A DNA stretch of 64,000 nucleotides from Ignavibacteriales bacterium (GTDB lineage: Bacteria; Bacteroidota; Ignavibacteria; Ignavibacteriales; Ignavibacteriaceae), in the NCBI GenBank assembly GCA_015709675.1, contig CP054182.1, forward strand, positions 4,071,448-4,135,447, given 5' to 3'. The notes beneath the pieces are model-generated. The model searched no databases. It was not told the DNA's origin and saw only the letters and a list, made by a program, of their open reading frames with translations. Positions 1 to 8,212 of the stretch are shown one piece after another; position 1 is the stretch's first letter, and each line of letters begins with the position of its first letter. The position numbers were made by a program, and so were the translations under genes.

Positions 1-1006
1 CGCTGCTTCAGCCGAAGTTCCGGTGCAGCCGGGAGTGGTATACCGGTTCAGAGTCGCCGCTTTTAACGAAGGGGGAGAAAGTTTTCCATCCGAAGAACTG
101 TGTGTATATGCAGCTCCCTCAGCAAAAGGAACAGCCGCGCTGGTTAACAGCTTTGACAGAGTTTCAGGTCCCGCGACCGTGCGCACCCCCTCTTTCGCGG
201 GATTTCTTTCAACACTGGATGCCGGAATACCTGACCGCTATGATCTGGCTTTTACCGGCTATCAGTATGATTTTAATCCCGAATCCGCATTTATCACCAA
301 CGACCGGCCCGGACATGGTTCATCCGCAGCGGATTATGAAAAGCGTGTGAAACAGGGAAATACCTTTGATTACACCTATCGCCACGGACTGATATATAAA
401 GCACTCGGATGGTCGTTTGTCTCAGCTTCAGATGAGGCTGTGGAAACCGGAGACTTTCCTCTGAGTGAATACCGGTATGCTGATTTCATCTTTGAGCGGG
501 AAAAGACGACAACTCTGCCTGGCAGAAACCGTCTGGAACCAAAGTATCAGGTGATGACCTCATTGCTTAAAGACCGTCTTGCTGCTTATCTTGATGGCGG
601 CGGCTCACTGTTCATGAGCGGCGCATATATCGGCACGGATATCCATGCAGCGGGGAAAAGCGATACCACTCTGCCGCAGTTCGCCTCAGCATATCTGAAG
701 TGGCGGTGGAGCGCGGGCTTTTCACAAAGCAGGCTTCTGAAACCGGTACAGCGTGGTATATATCAGGAAAGTCCGCCGGTGCCTCTGGATTATAATGAAC
801 ATGAACCTTACATGAGGCTGCACTCTGCTGATTCTTTCACCGCTCTTCAGGGAGGAAGAACTTTGCTCCGCTATGCGGATAATGATTTTGCCGCCGGAAT
901 CGGCTTTAAAGGGAATTATAAAGTCCTGACTCTCGGATTCCCCCTTCTTTCACTTGAGAGGGAATCAGACAGGATAATGATTATTCAGAAATTTATGGAA
1001 TGGTAA
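1..1006 (+). CDS. C-terminal part of a secreted FN3/golvesin-type protein (5' end outside window)
   Basis: The frame is open from the left edge, so the gene starts upstream; the first start-like codon, GTG at 23, lies inside a domain and is not credible. The first ~30 residues (YRFRVAAFNEGGES) look like the last strands of a fibronectin type III domain. The remaining ~290 residues include LDGGGSLFMSGAYIGTD and resemble the C-terminal alpha/beta region of Bacteroidota secreted proteins often annotated as xanthan lyase or golvesin-like; many of those carry an N-terminal amidase, which cannot be seen here. There is no T9SS tail. The stop is one base before the ATG of the next gene, so the two are probably co-transcribed. 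Substrate unknown. Confidence 0.6.
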   Translation, partial: AASAEVPVQPGVVYRFRVAAFNEGGESFPSEELCVYAAPSAKGTAALVNSFDRVSGPATVRTPSFAGFLSTLDAGIPDRYDLAFTGYQYDFNPESAFITNDRPGHGSSAADYEKRVKQGNTFDYTYRHGLIYKALGWSFVSASDEAVETGDFPLSEYRYADFIFEREKTTTLPGRNRLEPKYQVMTSLLKDRLAAYLDGGGSLFMSGAYIGTDIHAAGKSDTTLPQFASAYLKWRWSAGFSQSRLLKPVQRGIYQESPPVPLDYNEHEPYMRLHSADSFTALQGGRTLLRYADNDFAAGIGFKGNYKVLTLGFPLLSLERESDRIMIIQKFMEW

Positions 1007-1007
1007 G

Positions 1008-2666
1008 ATGAGGAGACTCACGCTCTTTGCAGTGCTGCTGCTGCTTGCACCGCTTCAGGCACAACAGATTAACTTTTTTGAAATCACGAACCAGTACAGC
1101 CTGCCGGGCAATGTAAAGATATATAAAGGCGTCCGTTCCTCCCCCGCGCTGCAGTGCTGGTATATAGAGGTTGACCTGAAAAAACCGGGAGCCGTTGTAA
1201 AACCCTATTTTAATCCTGCGGGGAGAGAGGGCATTACTGCCTTTTCGAACCGGTTCAGCACCACGGCAGCCATCAACGGAGGATATTTTGACGTCACTAC
1301 CGGAGCATCATACTCGGCGCTGGTAAATCCTGATATGCTTCTGGCCAGGAACATCGCCTCGGTTGTACGTGACAGCCGCACCTACTACCTTACCCGCGGA
1401 TTCTGGAGCATTGAGGAAACCCGCGATATGGCGGTGGACTGGATTTACCATTTTGGAACCCGTGTTATAGATATATACCGCTTTGCGAATCCACTCAATA
1501 ATGCCCAGGGCACTCCCGTTCCGGCCCCGTCGCCTTTAAATGGTTCAGCTATGTATGAGATCAAGGCTGGCATAGGAGGAGGTCCTGTACTAATAAAGAA
1601 CGGACAGATTCGCGTTACTTATACTGAAGAAGTATTCTGGGGTTCAGGAGTCGGGCTCACCAACCGCGATCCGAGAAGCGCAATAGGATATACCGAGGAT
1701 AAGAGGGTAATTCTTTTCGTAGCTGACGGAAGACAGACAATCTCCGAAGGTCTTTCTCTGAATGAACTTGCGGCAGTTATGCAGTCCCTCGGATGCAGAG
1801 AGGCACTTAATCTGGACGGCGGCGGCTCAAGCCAGATGGCTGTGGGCACTTCACTCGTTAACAGACCCGAGGGGGGCACAGCGCAGAGGGCAATACCGAC
1901 AATGGTTGCAGTGGTTCTTCCCGATTCATTGCCTCTGCTCCCGGCTGCCTATTTAAACAACAAGTATGATACTGAAGATACCGCGGTGTGCACGATGACC
2001 GGAACCTGGACGCAGTCCGCCATAAGCGGCTGGTGGGGCGGTACTCCGGCGCGGGTTGCACAGGTTGGAACAGGAGATAGAACAGCTGAATTCAGACTGA
2101 ACCTCCCCGCTCCGGGAATATATACACTCTCAGCGTGGTGGGTGGCTGCTTCTGACCGGGCAAAAAATACGCCGTATATTATTCATCACGCCAATGGGGT
2201 TGATACAATCAGGGTGAATCAGTCAGTCAGTGGTGTAAGATGGAATACCCTGGGTGAATTTACTTTTACCGGTACCGCTGCTGACCGGGTTGTTATCAGC
2301 AATAATGCTACCGGAGGAAATGTCGTCTGCGCTGACGGATTGCGCATCCTCTCATTTGATTCCCTGCTGACCGATATCCAGGAGCCGGGTGATGATTTAC
2401 CACAGGACTTTTCTCTTTTAACAAATTACCCGAATCCATTTAATCCGGAAACAGTAATCAGTTATCAGGTCCATGAAGCAGGAATAGTCACCCTGAAAAT
2501 CTATGACCTGCTCGGCAGAGAGGTAAGCACACTCATTAACGAAAGCAAAGCCGCGGGTTATTATCAGGAACAATTTAACGGTAGTGGGCTGCCATCAGGG
2601 ATATATATAGCTGTACTGGTGACCGGATCGTTCAGCCGTTCGTTAAAAATGATGCTTATGAAATAA
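1008..2666 (+). CDS. Secreted phosphodiester glycosidase (NAGPA-like) with golvesin-like domain and T9SS tail
   Basis: The 552-residue protein has a signal peptide (MRRLTLFAVLLLLAPLQAQ). Residues ~90-305 match the NAGPA/phosphodiester glycosidase family, with AAINGGYFD, DPRSAIGYT and the family hallmark LNLDGGGSSQM. Residues ~310-450 resemble the golvesin/xanthan-lyase C-terminal beta domain (AEFRLNLPAPGIYTLSAWW). Residues ~465-552 are a T9SS type A sorting domain (NYPNPFNPETVISY, then SGIYIAVL and a Lys-rich end), so the protein should be exported and anchored at or released from the surface. The family cleaves sugar-1-phosphodiester bonds; the real substrate is unknown, and a wall or exopolysaccharide is a guess. 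It sits one base after the preceding gene. A repeat-filled gap follows. Confidence 0.85.
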   Translation: MRRLTLFAVLLLLAPLQAQQINFFEITNQYSLPGNVKIYKGVRSSPALQCWYIEVDLKKPGAVVKPYFNPAGREGITAFSNRFSTTAAINGGYFDVTTGASYSALVNPDMLLARNIASVVRDSRTYYLTRGFWSIEETRDMAVDWIYHFGTRVIDIYRFANPLNNAQGTPVPAPSPLNGSAMYEIKAGIGGGPVLIKNGQIRVTYTEEVFWGSGVGLTNRDPRSAIGYTEDKRVILFVADGRQTISEGLSLNELAAVMQSLGCREALNLDGGGSSQMAVGTSLVNRPEGGTAQRAIPTMVAVVLPDSLPLLPAAYLNNKYDTEDTAVCTMTGTWTQSAISGWWGGTPARVAQVGTGDRTAEFRLNLPAPGIYTLSAWWVAASDRAKNTPYIIHHANGVDTIRVNQSVSGVRWNTLGEFTFTGTAADRVVISNNATGGNVVCADGLRILSFDSLLTDIQEPGDDLPQDFSLLTNYPNPFNPETVISYQVHEAGIVTLKIYDLLGREVSTLINESKAAGYYQEQFNGSGLPSGIYIAVLVTGSFSRSLKMMLMK

Positions 2667-2737
2667 TTAGGAGTGACTAGTTAGTAATTAGTAGCTCGAC
2701 ATTGTCAATTTCCCAAAACATAAAACCCTTTTTGTAA

Positions 2738-2798
2738 AGACGATGCAAATGCTAACCGGAACTTATACCCCTCAGGAATTAATGCATTTGCGTCGTCT
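2738..2798. repeat. Hairpin element of the GAGACG family, GCAAATGC type
   Basis: The left arm AGACGATGCAAATGC (2738-2752) and right arm GCATTTGCGTCGTCT (2784-2798) pair at 14 of 15 positions around a ~31-base loop that starts with TAACCGG. Related hairpins occur at 38.2-38.6 kb and 54.6-54.8 kb. No T-run follows, so it is not a classical terminator. Confidence 0.75.
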
Positions 2799-2876
2799 CA
2801 TGGCCTTACCTTAATACAATAATAATCCCATACAATACGGGCAGATTGCAGATTGGCAGAAATTGTATAATACTAT

Positions 2877-3270
2877 GAACCTCATGATTTCTTGTCATTA
2901 GAACAGGTCGCGACCTGTCCCTTCGGTATATTATCAACCTGCAAATTATCCTGATTTATAATAATCCCGGAGGGACTCCATATTTGCAGAAATTATATAA
3001 TAATATGAACCTCATGATCTCTTGTCATTAGGACAGGTCGCGACCTGTCCCTAGGGTATATTATCAACCTGCAGATCATCCTGATTCATTACAATCCCGG
3101 AAGGATTGCATATTGGCAGAAATTGTAATAATAATATAAACCTCATGATTTCTTGTCATTAGGACAGGTCGCGACCTGTCCCTACGGTGTTAAATCAACC
3201 TGCAGATCATCCTGATTCATTACATTCCTGGAAGGATTGCATATAGGTAGATAATGTTGAAAACGACACC
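2877..3270. repeat. Three tandem ~130-bp units, each with a 20-bp perfect palindrome
   Basis: Units start at about 2877, 3007 and 3138 (spacing 130 and 131). Each contains AACCTCATGAT, then the core ACAGGTCGCGACCTGT at 2903-2918, 3033-3048 and 3164-3179. In units 2 and 3 the palindrome extends to GGACAGGTCGCGACCTGTCC. After it come TCAACCTGCA and a CCCGGA-GGA motif. Degenerate single copies of the palindrome occur near 38665 and 40450. I see no gene here. Confidence 0.85.
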
Positions 3271-3545
3271 CCGGCCCCGTCAGCGGAGACATACCTTTAA
3301 ACCCCGAATTCAATCCCGGAGGGATTGCATATTGGCAGATAATGTTGAACACGACACCCCGGCCCCGTAGGGGTCGCATATATTATTCTGCTTTCTGGTC
3401 TTATTTCCCCAGCCCCGTCAGCAGAGACATACCTTTAAACTCCGAATTCAATCCCGGAGGGATTGCACATTGGTAGAAATTGTAATAAACAAACCTACCC
3501 GGCCCGGCGGGGTCGCATATATAATGCGGCTTTCTGCTTTTTTTC
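3205..3545. repeat. Repeats with AATCCCGGAGGGATTGCA and CCCCGGCCCCG motifs
   Basis: At least three imperfect copies of a block reading CCGGAGGGATTGCA, then a TGGCAGA-like or GGTAGA-like stretch, then a CACCCCGGCCCCG or CCCGGCGGGGTCGCATAT motif, fill this stretch. AATCCCGGAGGGATT is itself a near-palindrome. An inverted copy is at about 38091-38160. Short open frames here are chance products of the repeat. Confidence 0.65.
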
Positions 3546-3557
3546 TCTTGCTCCCCG

Positions 3558-3623
3558 GAGACGCTGCAATCGCCGTGAAATTCTATAGTATATATGAACT
3601 TGTGGCGGCGATTGCAACGTCTC
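3558..3623. repeat. Hairpin element of the GAGACG family, GCAATCGC type
   Basis: GAGACGCTGCAATCGCCG (3558-3575) pairs with CGGCGATTGCAACGTCTC (3606-3623) at 17 of 18 positions around a ~30-base loop. It ends nine bases from the 3' end of the convergent GH9 gene, so its transcript could form a stable hairpin, but there is no T-run on either strand. Confidence 0.8.
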
Positions 3624-3631
3624 TACAAAAA

Positions 3632-6106
3632 TCATTCTTCATTTTTCATTTTTATAAAACCGTATCCCCGTTTTTTAAGATCGCCGATCAGACTATCAAG
3701 CCGGAGATAAAATTTATCGGTGCGGCGCGGGTCCGTGCCAATGTGCAAAAGCAGATGAAACCCGTTCAGGTTTTTAGATTCTTCATATTCCATAATTGTG
3801 GTGTATATCGAATCACTGCTGAAATAATAGCTGCCGCCGCTTTCTACCGGAACTGTCCAGTCCTGATTTGATCTTGTGCCAGGTGTGTGATTCATCAGTT
3901 TTAAGCCAAGGTATTCTGTCCACACAGAAATTGAATCATTGTACCACTCATACGGGGGAAGATAAAAGGGTGCATCGTTTTTTGTGATTCCAAACCGTTC
4001 CATCTCACGGTAATTGTCAGCAACATCCTTATTGAACTGATCACGGGTTACCAGGAGAGAATCACGGTTTTCCCAGGAACAGTACAAAAGATGCTTATCA
4101 CTGTGCGCCCCCAGATAATGACCATTCTCTTTCAGATTTTTAATCAGAGCGGCAAAATCCGGATTGCGATAAAAATCACCGGTAAAGAAGAACGATGCTT
4201 TCACCTGATGTTTTTGCAGAGCTTTCAGAATCGTTTCATATCCATCGGCAAATTCATGTCCGGTGAAAATTAGGGAAATTTCCTTTTTTGTTGTATCTCC
4301 CCTGATGAGGGCACCTTTGTGATATATAACATTCCTGTTCCGCTGCTGTTCAAGCTGACTGAAGTAATACGTGAGCCCTGCGGTACCGTCGTGGGTCGGC
4401 TCGTTGGTAACATAGTCGCCATAGTCATCATGATAGACAATCCATCCGGGCTGTGCGTCTGCAAACTCATCGCCGTTAACAACCTTCACCCACTGCTGTT
4501 TGTCATAAATTGTTTTATAAACAGGGCCGTCAACCAGTCCGCCGGTGAGTTTGTATTTGTATAGATGCGCAAGAGATGAGTGAGGGTCAAGCGGATATCG
4601 GGCACCCTCAGGAAAACCGATAATCATGCTCACACCCCATGGATTACATCCCAGCAGCCAGTCCCGCAAAGCTGTTTCAGTTTCCCGGTAGCGGTTATCA
4701 CCTGTCAGATCACGGTAGAGCATCATCTGTGTCATAGCTGCTGAGACAAGATTGTTAGAGCACCAGATAAAGGGGATGCCGATGCGGAAAGGATTTTTAA
4801 GTCCTCTCTGATAAAGCCGTTTTATCCCTTCCTTTATTCTGCTGTTTGCTTTCTCTTTTTTCTCACCGCGTACCATGCCGGAGTGATAATAGTGCGCAAG
4901 ATTAATAAACGGATACCACTGATAATGATTTGCGGTATCAGCCCCCATCCATGGGGTTACCGGCTCCATTTCCGCATAAACTTCAATATCGTTGAGATAA
5001 CTCCCCGCTCCTAAATGATTGAGAGCTGAGGTTGCCTTAACCATTTCGACTGAAGCAAGCTGCATATCATCGGCCCAGCTGTCTTCCTCATAGAAATAGG
5101 GAGCACGGCCGGGCGCAGTCTGGCTCTGGCCCGGATTTGCTTTCGCAAATTCAAATGCTTCTTTAGCCCTCCGGTAAAGTTCTTCCGATAGCTCCGGATA
5201 GTATTCTTTAAGTATATATGATGCTTTTCCGAACGCGGAAGCAAATTTTGCAACGGTAGATGCTTTTCCCTTTGTGCGGTTTTTGTAAGCAAACAGCCCC
5301 TGTACTTCACCATTGATGAAATAAACCGGTCTCCCCTTCTCACGGTCATAAGTTACGGTATCAAGATTAGGAAGACGGAATCCCCGATGGTCACGGTCAT
5401 CAGCAATCTGATTGTAATATTCACCCGGTGCTGGATTCATCTTCATCAGCCAGTCTATTCCCCACTTAGCCTGATCAATAATGTCAGGAATGCCGTTTTT
5501 ACCAGGCCTTCCGGATGAATCATATATATCAGAAAAGCCGCTCCGGTTCTGCTCATAGGCGAACATCATCTGATAAACCACTGATGCGCTGGTGGTTACA
5601 TAGCGGAGATAATCTGATGCATCATGCCAGCCGCCGACTACGTCAATTTCCTGAAACTGCTTTTCCGGATGGTAAATAATATAGCCATCATTGGTATGGC
5701 AGGAGTCATTCAAAAAAGGATTATAGCCGCACTGCTGCTGCCGCATGTAGGAGAGCAGAATATCCGTTGAGCCGTTATAAACATCCTCACCAATTCTGAA
5801 GACCTCAGAGCGGAATTCGCCGGCTCTGATATACCATGCGCCGCTTTTTGTGAAGGATGAAAAATCAAATCGCGCAGTGAAACGGTACTTATGAAACGGG
5901 GAATCATTGTTAACCGTGGTAAATCGCTTTTCTTCCCTGCCGGTCAGCGCATCATTCAGGGTAAAATATCCGGGCGTGGGAGTATCTTGGCTGATATATA
6001 CAGCGTTTTTTACGTCACCGGGGAGATATCCGGCGAGATTAACCCGGATGAAGGTCTGTCCGGAAGAAGCATATGCTGTCAGAAGAATTAAGAAAATTAT
6101 CCGCAT
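3632..6106 (-). CDS. Secreted GH9 glucanase fused to a NodB-type polysaccharide deacetylase
   Basis: The 824-residue protein starts with a signal peptide; the ATG at 6106 has a GAGAGGATT ribosome site directly upstream. Residues ~18-110 form a CelD_N-type Ig domain. Residues ~120-580 are a GH9 catalytic domain: GGWHDASDY supplies the paired aspartates (D162, D165), a degenerate substrate-binding signature lies around NPWGVSMIIGFPEGARYP, and E569 in YVTNEPTHDG fits the general acid. Residues ~608-820 are a polysaccharide deacetylase domain with metal-binding HSDKH (668-672) and LLLHIGTDP, but its first motif reads TGHEFADG instead of TFDDG. Together they suggest hydrolysis plus deacetylation of an acetylated beta-glucan, xylan or similar plant polymer (inference). 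No T9SS tail, so it is probably periplasmic or exported another way. Confidence 0.85.
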   Translation of the reverse strand: MRIIFLILLTAYASSGQTFIRVNLAGYLPGDVKNAVYISQDTPTPGYFTLNDALTGREEKRFTTVNNDSPFHKYRFTARFDFSSFTKSGAWYIRAGEFRSEVFRIGEDVYNGSTDILLSYMRQQQCGYNPFLNDSCHTNDGYIIYHPEKQFQEIDVVGGWHDASDYLRYVTTSASVVYQMMFAYEQNRSGFSDIYDSSGRPGKNGIPDIIDQAKWGIDWLMKMNPAPGEYYNQIADDRDHRGFRLPNLDTVTYDREKGRPVYFINGEVQGLFAYKNRTKGKASTVAKFASAFGKASYILKEYYPELSEELYRRAKEAFEFAKANPGQSQTAPGRAPYFYEEDSWADDMQLASVEMVKATSALNHLGAGSYLNDIEVYAEMEPVTPWMGADTANHYQWYPFINLAHYYHSGMVRGEKKEKANSRIKEGIKRLYQRGLKNPFRIGIPFIWCSNNLVSAAMTQMMLYRDLTGDNRYRETETALRDWLLGCNPWGVSMIIGFPEGARYPLDPHSSLAHLYKYKLTGGLVDGPVYKTIYDKQQWVKVVNGDEFADAQPGWIVYHDDYGDYVTNEPTHDGTAGLTYYFSQLEQQRNRNVIYHKGALIRGDTTKKEISLIFTGHEFADGYETILKALQKHQVKASFFFTGDFYRNPDFAALIKNLKENGHYLGAHSDKHLLYCSWENRDSLLVTRDQFNKDVADNYREMERFGITKNDAPFYLPPYEWYNDSISVWTEYLGLKLMNHTPGTRSNQDWTVPVESGGSYYFSSDSIYTTIMEYEESKNLNGFHLLLHIGTDPRRTDKFYLRLDSLIGDLKKRGYGFIKMKNEE

Positions 6107-6130
6107 AATCCTCTCGATTAGTATTTAATA

Positions 6131-6164
6131 AAAAAGCCGTCCGGAAATATAACTCCGGACGGCT
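6131..6164 (-). terminator. Intrinsic terminator of the methylmalonyl-CoA operon
   Basis: AGCCGTCCGGA (6135-6145) and TCCGGACGGCT (6154-6164) form an 11-bp perfect stem with an 8-base loop. Read on the minus strand, the stem is followed by TTTTTTATT, ~30 bases after the beta-subunit stop. It lies just before the GH9 start, so it separates the two minus-strand units. Confidence 0.9.
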
Positions 6165-6194
6165 GAATTAAAACAGTGAAGTGCTCTGTACCTG

Positions 6195-7355
6195 TTACAT
6201 CATAAAGCTGAGGAGAATACCTGCGGCAACCGCGCTGCCGATTACTCCTGCAACATTCGGTGCCATGGCGTGCATCAGCAGGTGGTTTGAAGGATCATAC
6301 TGCTGACCGATAACCTGCGAAACGCGCGCACTGTCAGGCACTGCTGAAACCCCCGCATTGCCAATCAGAGGATTGATTTTGTTTTCTTCCTTCAGGAAAA
6401 GGTTCATGATCTTTACGAAGACCACGCCTCCAAAGGTCGCGATAATGAAAGATATCGCTCCGAGACCAAAGATTCCAAGTGACTGAGGAGTCAGAAATAC
6501 ACTCGCCTGAGTTGATGCACCAACCGTCAGACCAATCAGAATGGTGACAATATCAATCAGCTGCTTCGATGCAGTATCAGCAAGCCGCTTTGTAACACCG
6601 CTTTCCTTCAGGATGTTTCCGAAGAATAACATTCCCAGAAGCGGAAGAGCGCTCGGAGTGATGAATGTGGTGAGTATCAGTCCGAATATCGGAAAGAGCA
6701 GTTTTTCAAATTTAGAAACTGCCCGCGCCGGTTTCATTCTTATGACCCGCTCTTTACTTGTTGTTAAGAGTTTCATTATCGGGGGCTGTATCACCGGAAC
6801 CAGAGCCATATAGGAGTATGCTGAGATAGCAATAGGGCCGACCAGTTCGGGCGCCAGTTTGGATGAGAGGAAAATTGCCGTCGGGCCGTCAGCACCGCCG
6901 ATGATTGCAATAGCGCCTGCCTGATTGATGGGGAAACCAATAAAAAGGGCAAGTATATACGCACCAAAAATGCCGAGCTGTGCCGCGGCTCCGATAAGAA
7001 TAAGCCGGGGATTTGAAAGCAGTGTTGAAAAATCCGTCATCGCCCCGATGCCCATAAAGATGAGGGGGGGATAGATGCCTTTAAGTACACCGAAATAAAG
7101 ATAATTCAGCACGCTCCCTTCTTCATAGATGCCTATCTGGAGCTTTGCGGTTTCAAGAAACGGTACATTACCGATCAGAATGCCGAAACCAATGGGAACC
7201 AGCAGCAGTGGTTCATATTCTTTTGTGATTGCAAGGTAGAGAAAGATCAGTCCCACACAGATCATTATGATGTGGCCGATGGTCACATTCGCGAATGAAG
7301 AGTAGGAGAAGAACTGTTCGAATCCGTGTTTCAGGAAATCTGCATATCCGGACAT
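6195..7355 (-). CDS. mmdB: Na+-translocating decarboxylase beta subunit (methylmalonyl-CoA decarboxylase type)
   Basis: This integral membrane subunit takes carboxybiotin, releases CO2 and drives Na+ out of the cell. The ~386-residue protein has about ten membrane segments and the family signatures GGADGPTAIFLSSKLAPEL, SYMALVPVIQPPI and, near the C terminus, GNAGVSAVPDSARV. I place the start at the ATG at 7355, preceded at 7366-7371 by GGAGAG with a 10-base spacer; a longer frame would need a TTG at 7373 that overlaps the biotin-carrier stop. It is the last gene of a six-gene minus-strand operon and is followed by a strong terminator. The family is shared with oxaloacetate and glutaconyl-CoA pumps; the neighbours point to methylmalonyl-CoA. 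Confidence 0.92.
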   Translation of the reverse strand: MSGYADFLKHGFEQFFSYSSFANVTIGHIIMICVGLIFLYLAITKEYEPLLLVPIGFGILIGNVPFLETAKLQIGIYEEGSVLNYLYFGVLKGIYPPLIFMGIGAMTDFSTLLSNPRLILIGAAAQLGIFGAYILALFIGFPINQAGAIAIIGGADGPTAIFLSSKLAPELVGPIAISAYSYMALVPVIQPPIMKLLTTSKERVIRMKPARAVSKFEKLLFPIFGLILTTFITPSALPLLGMLFFGNILKESGVTKRLADTASKQLIDIVTILIGLTVGASTQASVFLTPQSLGIFGLGAISFIIATFGGVVFVKIMNLFLKEENKINPLIGNAGVSAVPDSARVSQVIGQQYDPSNHLLMHAMAPNVAGVIGSAVAAGILLSFMM

Positions 7356-7362
7356 GGTATTA

Positions 7363-7806
7363 CTACTCTCCAATCTGGATGAGCATATCGCCTTCCATCA
7401 CCGCGTCCCCCGGGCGCACTTTAATGGAAATCACTTTCCCCTCTTTGTCGGAGTTGATATTGTTTTCCATTTTCATTGCCTCGAGCACAAGAAGCTTCGT
7501 TCCGATTTTAACCATATCTCCTTCCCGTACCAGCACTTCAAGAATAGTGCCCGGGAGCGGTGATTTGATATATCCGGTTCCCTTTGGAGCATCCGGTTTG
7601 GCGGTTTTAACAGTTGCGGCATGTGAGTCAGTCGAGGGAGAGACCACACTCCGGACCAGTTTAGGCGTTTTGGGCTGCTGTACGGTTTTTTCAATTTCAA
7701 CGGTATATACGGTGCCGTTTACTTCAACCTCGGCAATGCCGTCATCAACATCTTTAACTTCAACTTCGTATTTATTGCCGTGTATGGTGAACTTATATTT
7801 TTTCAC
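7363..7806 (-). CDS. Biotin carboxyl carrier subunit of the decarboxylase
   Basis: The 147-residue protein carries the biotin that shuttles CO2 from the carboxyltransferase to the membrane beta subunit. Residues ~75-147 form a biotinyl/lipoyl domain with the biotinylation motif LEAMKME (Lys of AMKM). An N-terminal region (residues 1-45) of alternating beta strands is followed by a Pro/Ala/Lys/Thr-rich flexible linker (QQPKTPKLV...KTAKPDAPKG), as in decarboxylase carriers. The start is GTG at 7806 with AAGGAA upstream. It sits between the gamma and beta genes with short gaps, and the ribosome site of the beta gene lies inside its last codons, which suggests coupled translation. Confidence 0.92.
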   Translation of the reverse strand: MKKYKFTIHGNKYEVEVKDVDDGIAEVEVNGTVYTVEIEKTVQQPKTPKLVRSVVSPSTDSHAATVKTAKPDAPKGTGYIKSPLPGTILEVLVREGDMVKIGTKLLVLEAMKMENNINSDKEGKVISIKVRPGDAVMEGDMLIQIGE

Positions 7807-7821
7807 TATGGTAATTCCTTT

Positions 7822-8205
7822 TTATCTTGGCCATTGACGCAGTCCGTAGATTTTTGAGCTCCACGGAGAGTACATTTTAGACATTCTGTTAATTGTCAGT
7901 ACGGTTTGTTCATTATCGTGCAGTTCATTCATATAAAGATGCAGCGCCATTGCAATGGCAGCATTCACTTCCGCATCAATCTGCTGTTTTGATTTTTTCA
8001 CTTCCGCACCCACCGCATCCTTTTCTTTCCTCTGGCGGTAAATCACTTTTGCAACATTCACCAGAAAAAGATACAGGATAATGAGCGCGATAAACACAAC
8101 GCTCATGCCGATAACCGTCATGCCGATACCGACCGGGTCATTCTGCTGCATAACCTCATAGATTTTTTTTGAGGAGGTTTGCTGGGCTATCAATAGATAA
8201 TTCAT
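7822..8205 (-). CDS. OadG-family gamma subunit of the Na+ pump decarboxylase
   Basis: The 127-residue protein has one membrane helix (residues ~26-52, GIGMTVIGMSVVFIALIILYL) and a charged cytoplasmic part ending YSPWSSKIYGLRQWPR, an ending typical of Bacteroidota gamma/delta subunits. It is expected to hold the peripheral carboxyltransferase and carrier against the membrane beta subunit. The start is 7 bases after the stop of the carboxyltransferase gene. Gamma subunits diverge strongly; the single helix, the AIAMALHLYM segment and the gene order make this assignment firm. Confidence 0.85.
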   Translation of the reverse strand: MNYLLIAQQTSSKKIYEVMQQNDPVGIGMTVIGMSVVFIALIILYLFLVNVAKVIYRQRKEKDAVGAEVKKSKQQIDAEVNAAIAMALHLYMNELHDNEQTVLTINRMSKMYSPWSSKIYGLRQWPR

Positions 8206-8212
8206 TAGGTCC

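Noticed and set aside
3470-3871. 133-residue plus-strand frame
   Set aside because: It runs from the repeat region into the antisense of the GH9 gene's 3' end; no start signal or known domain.
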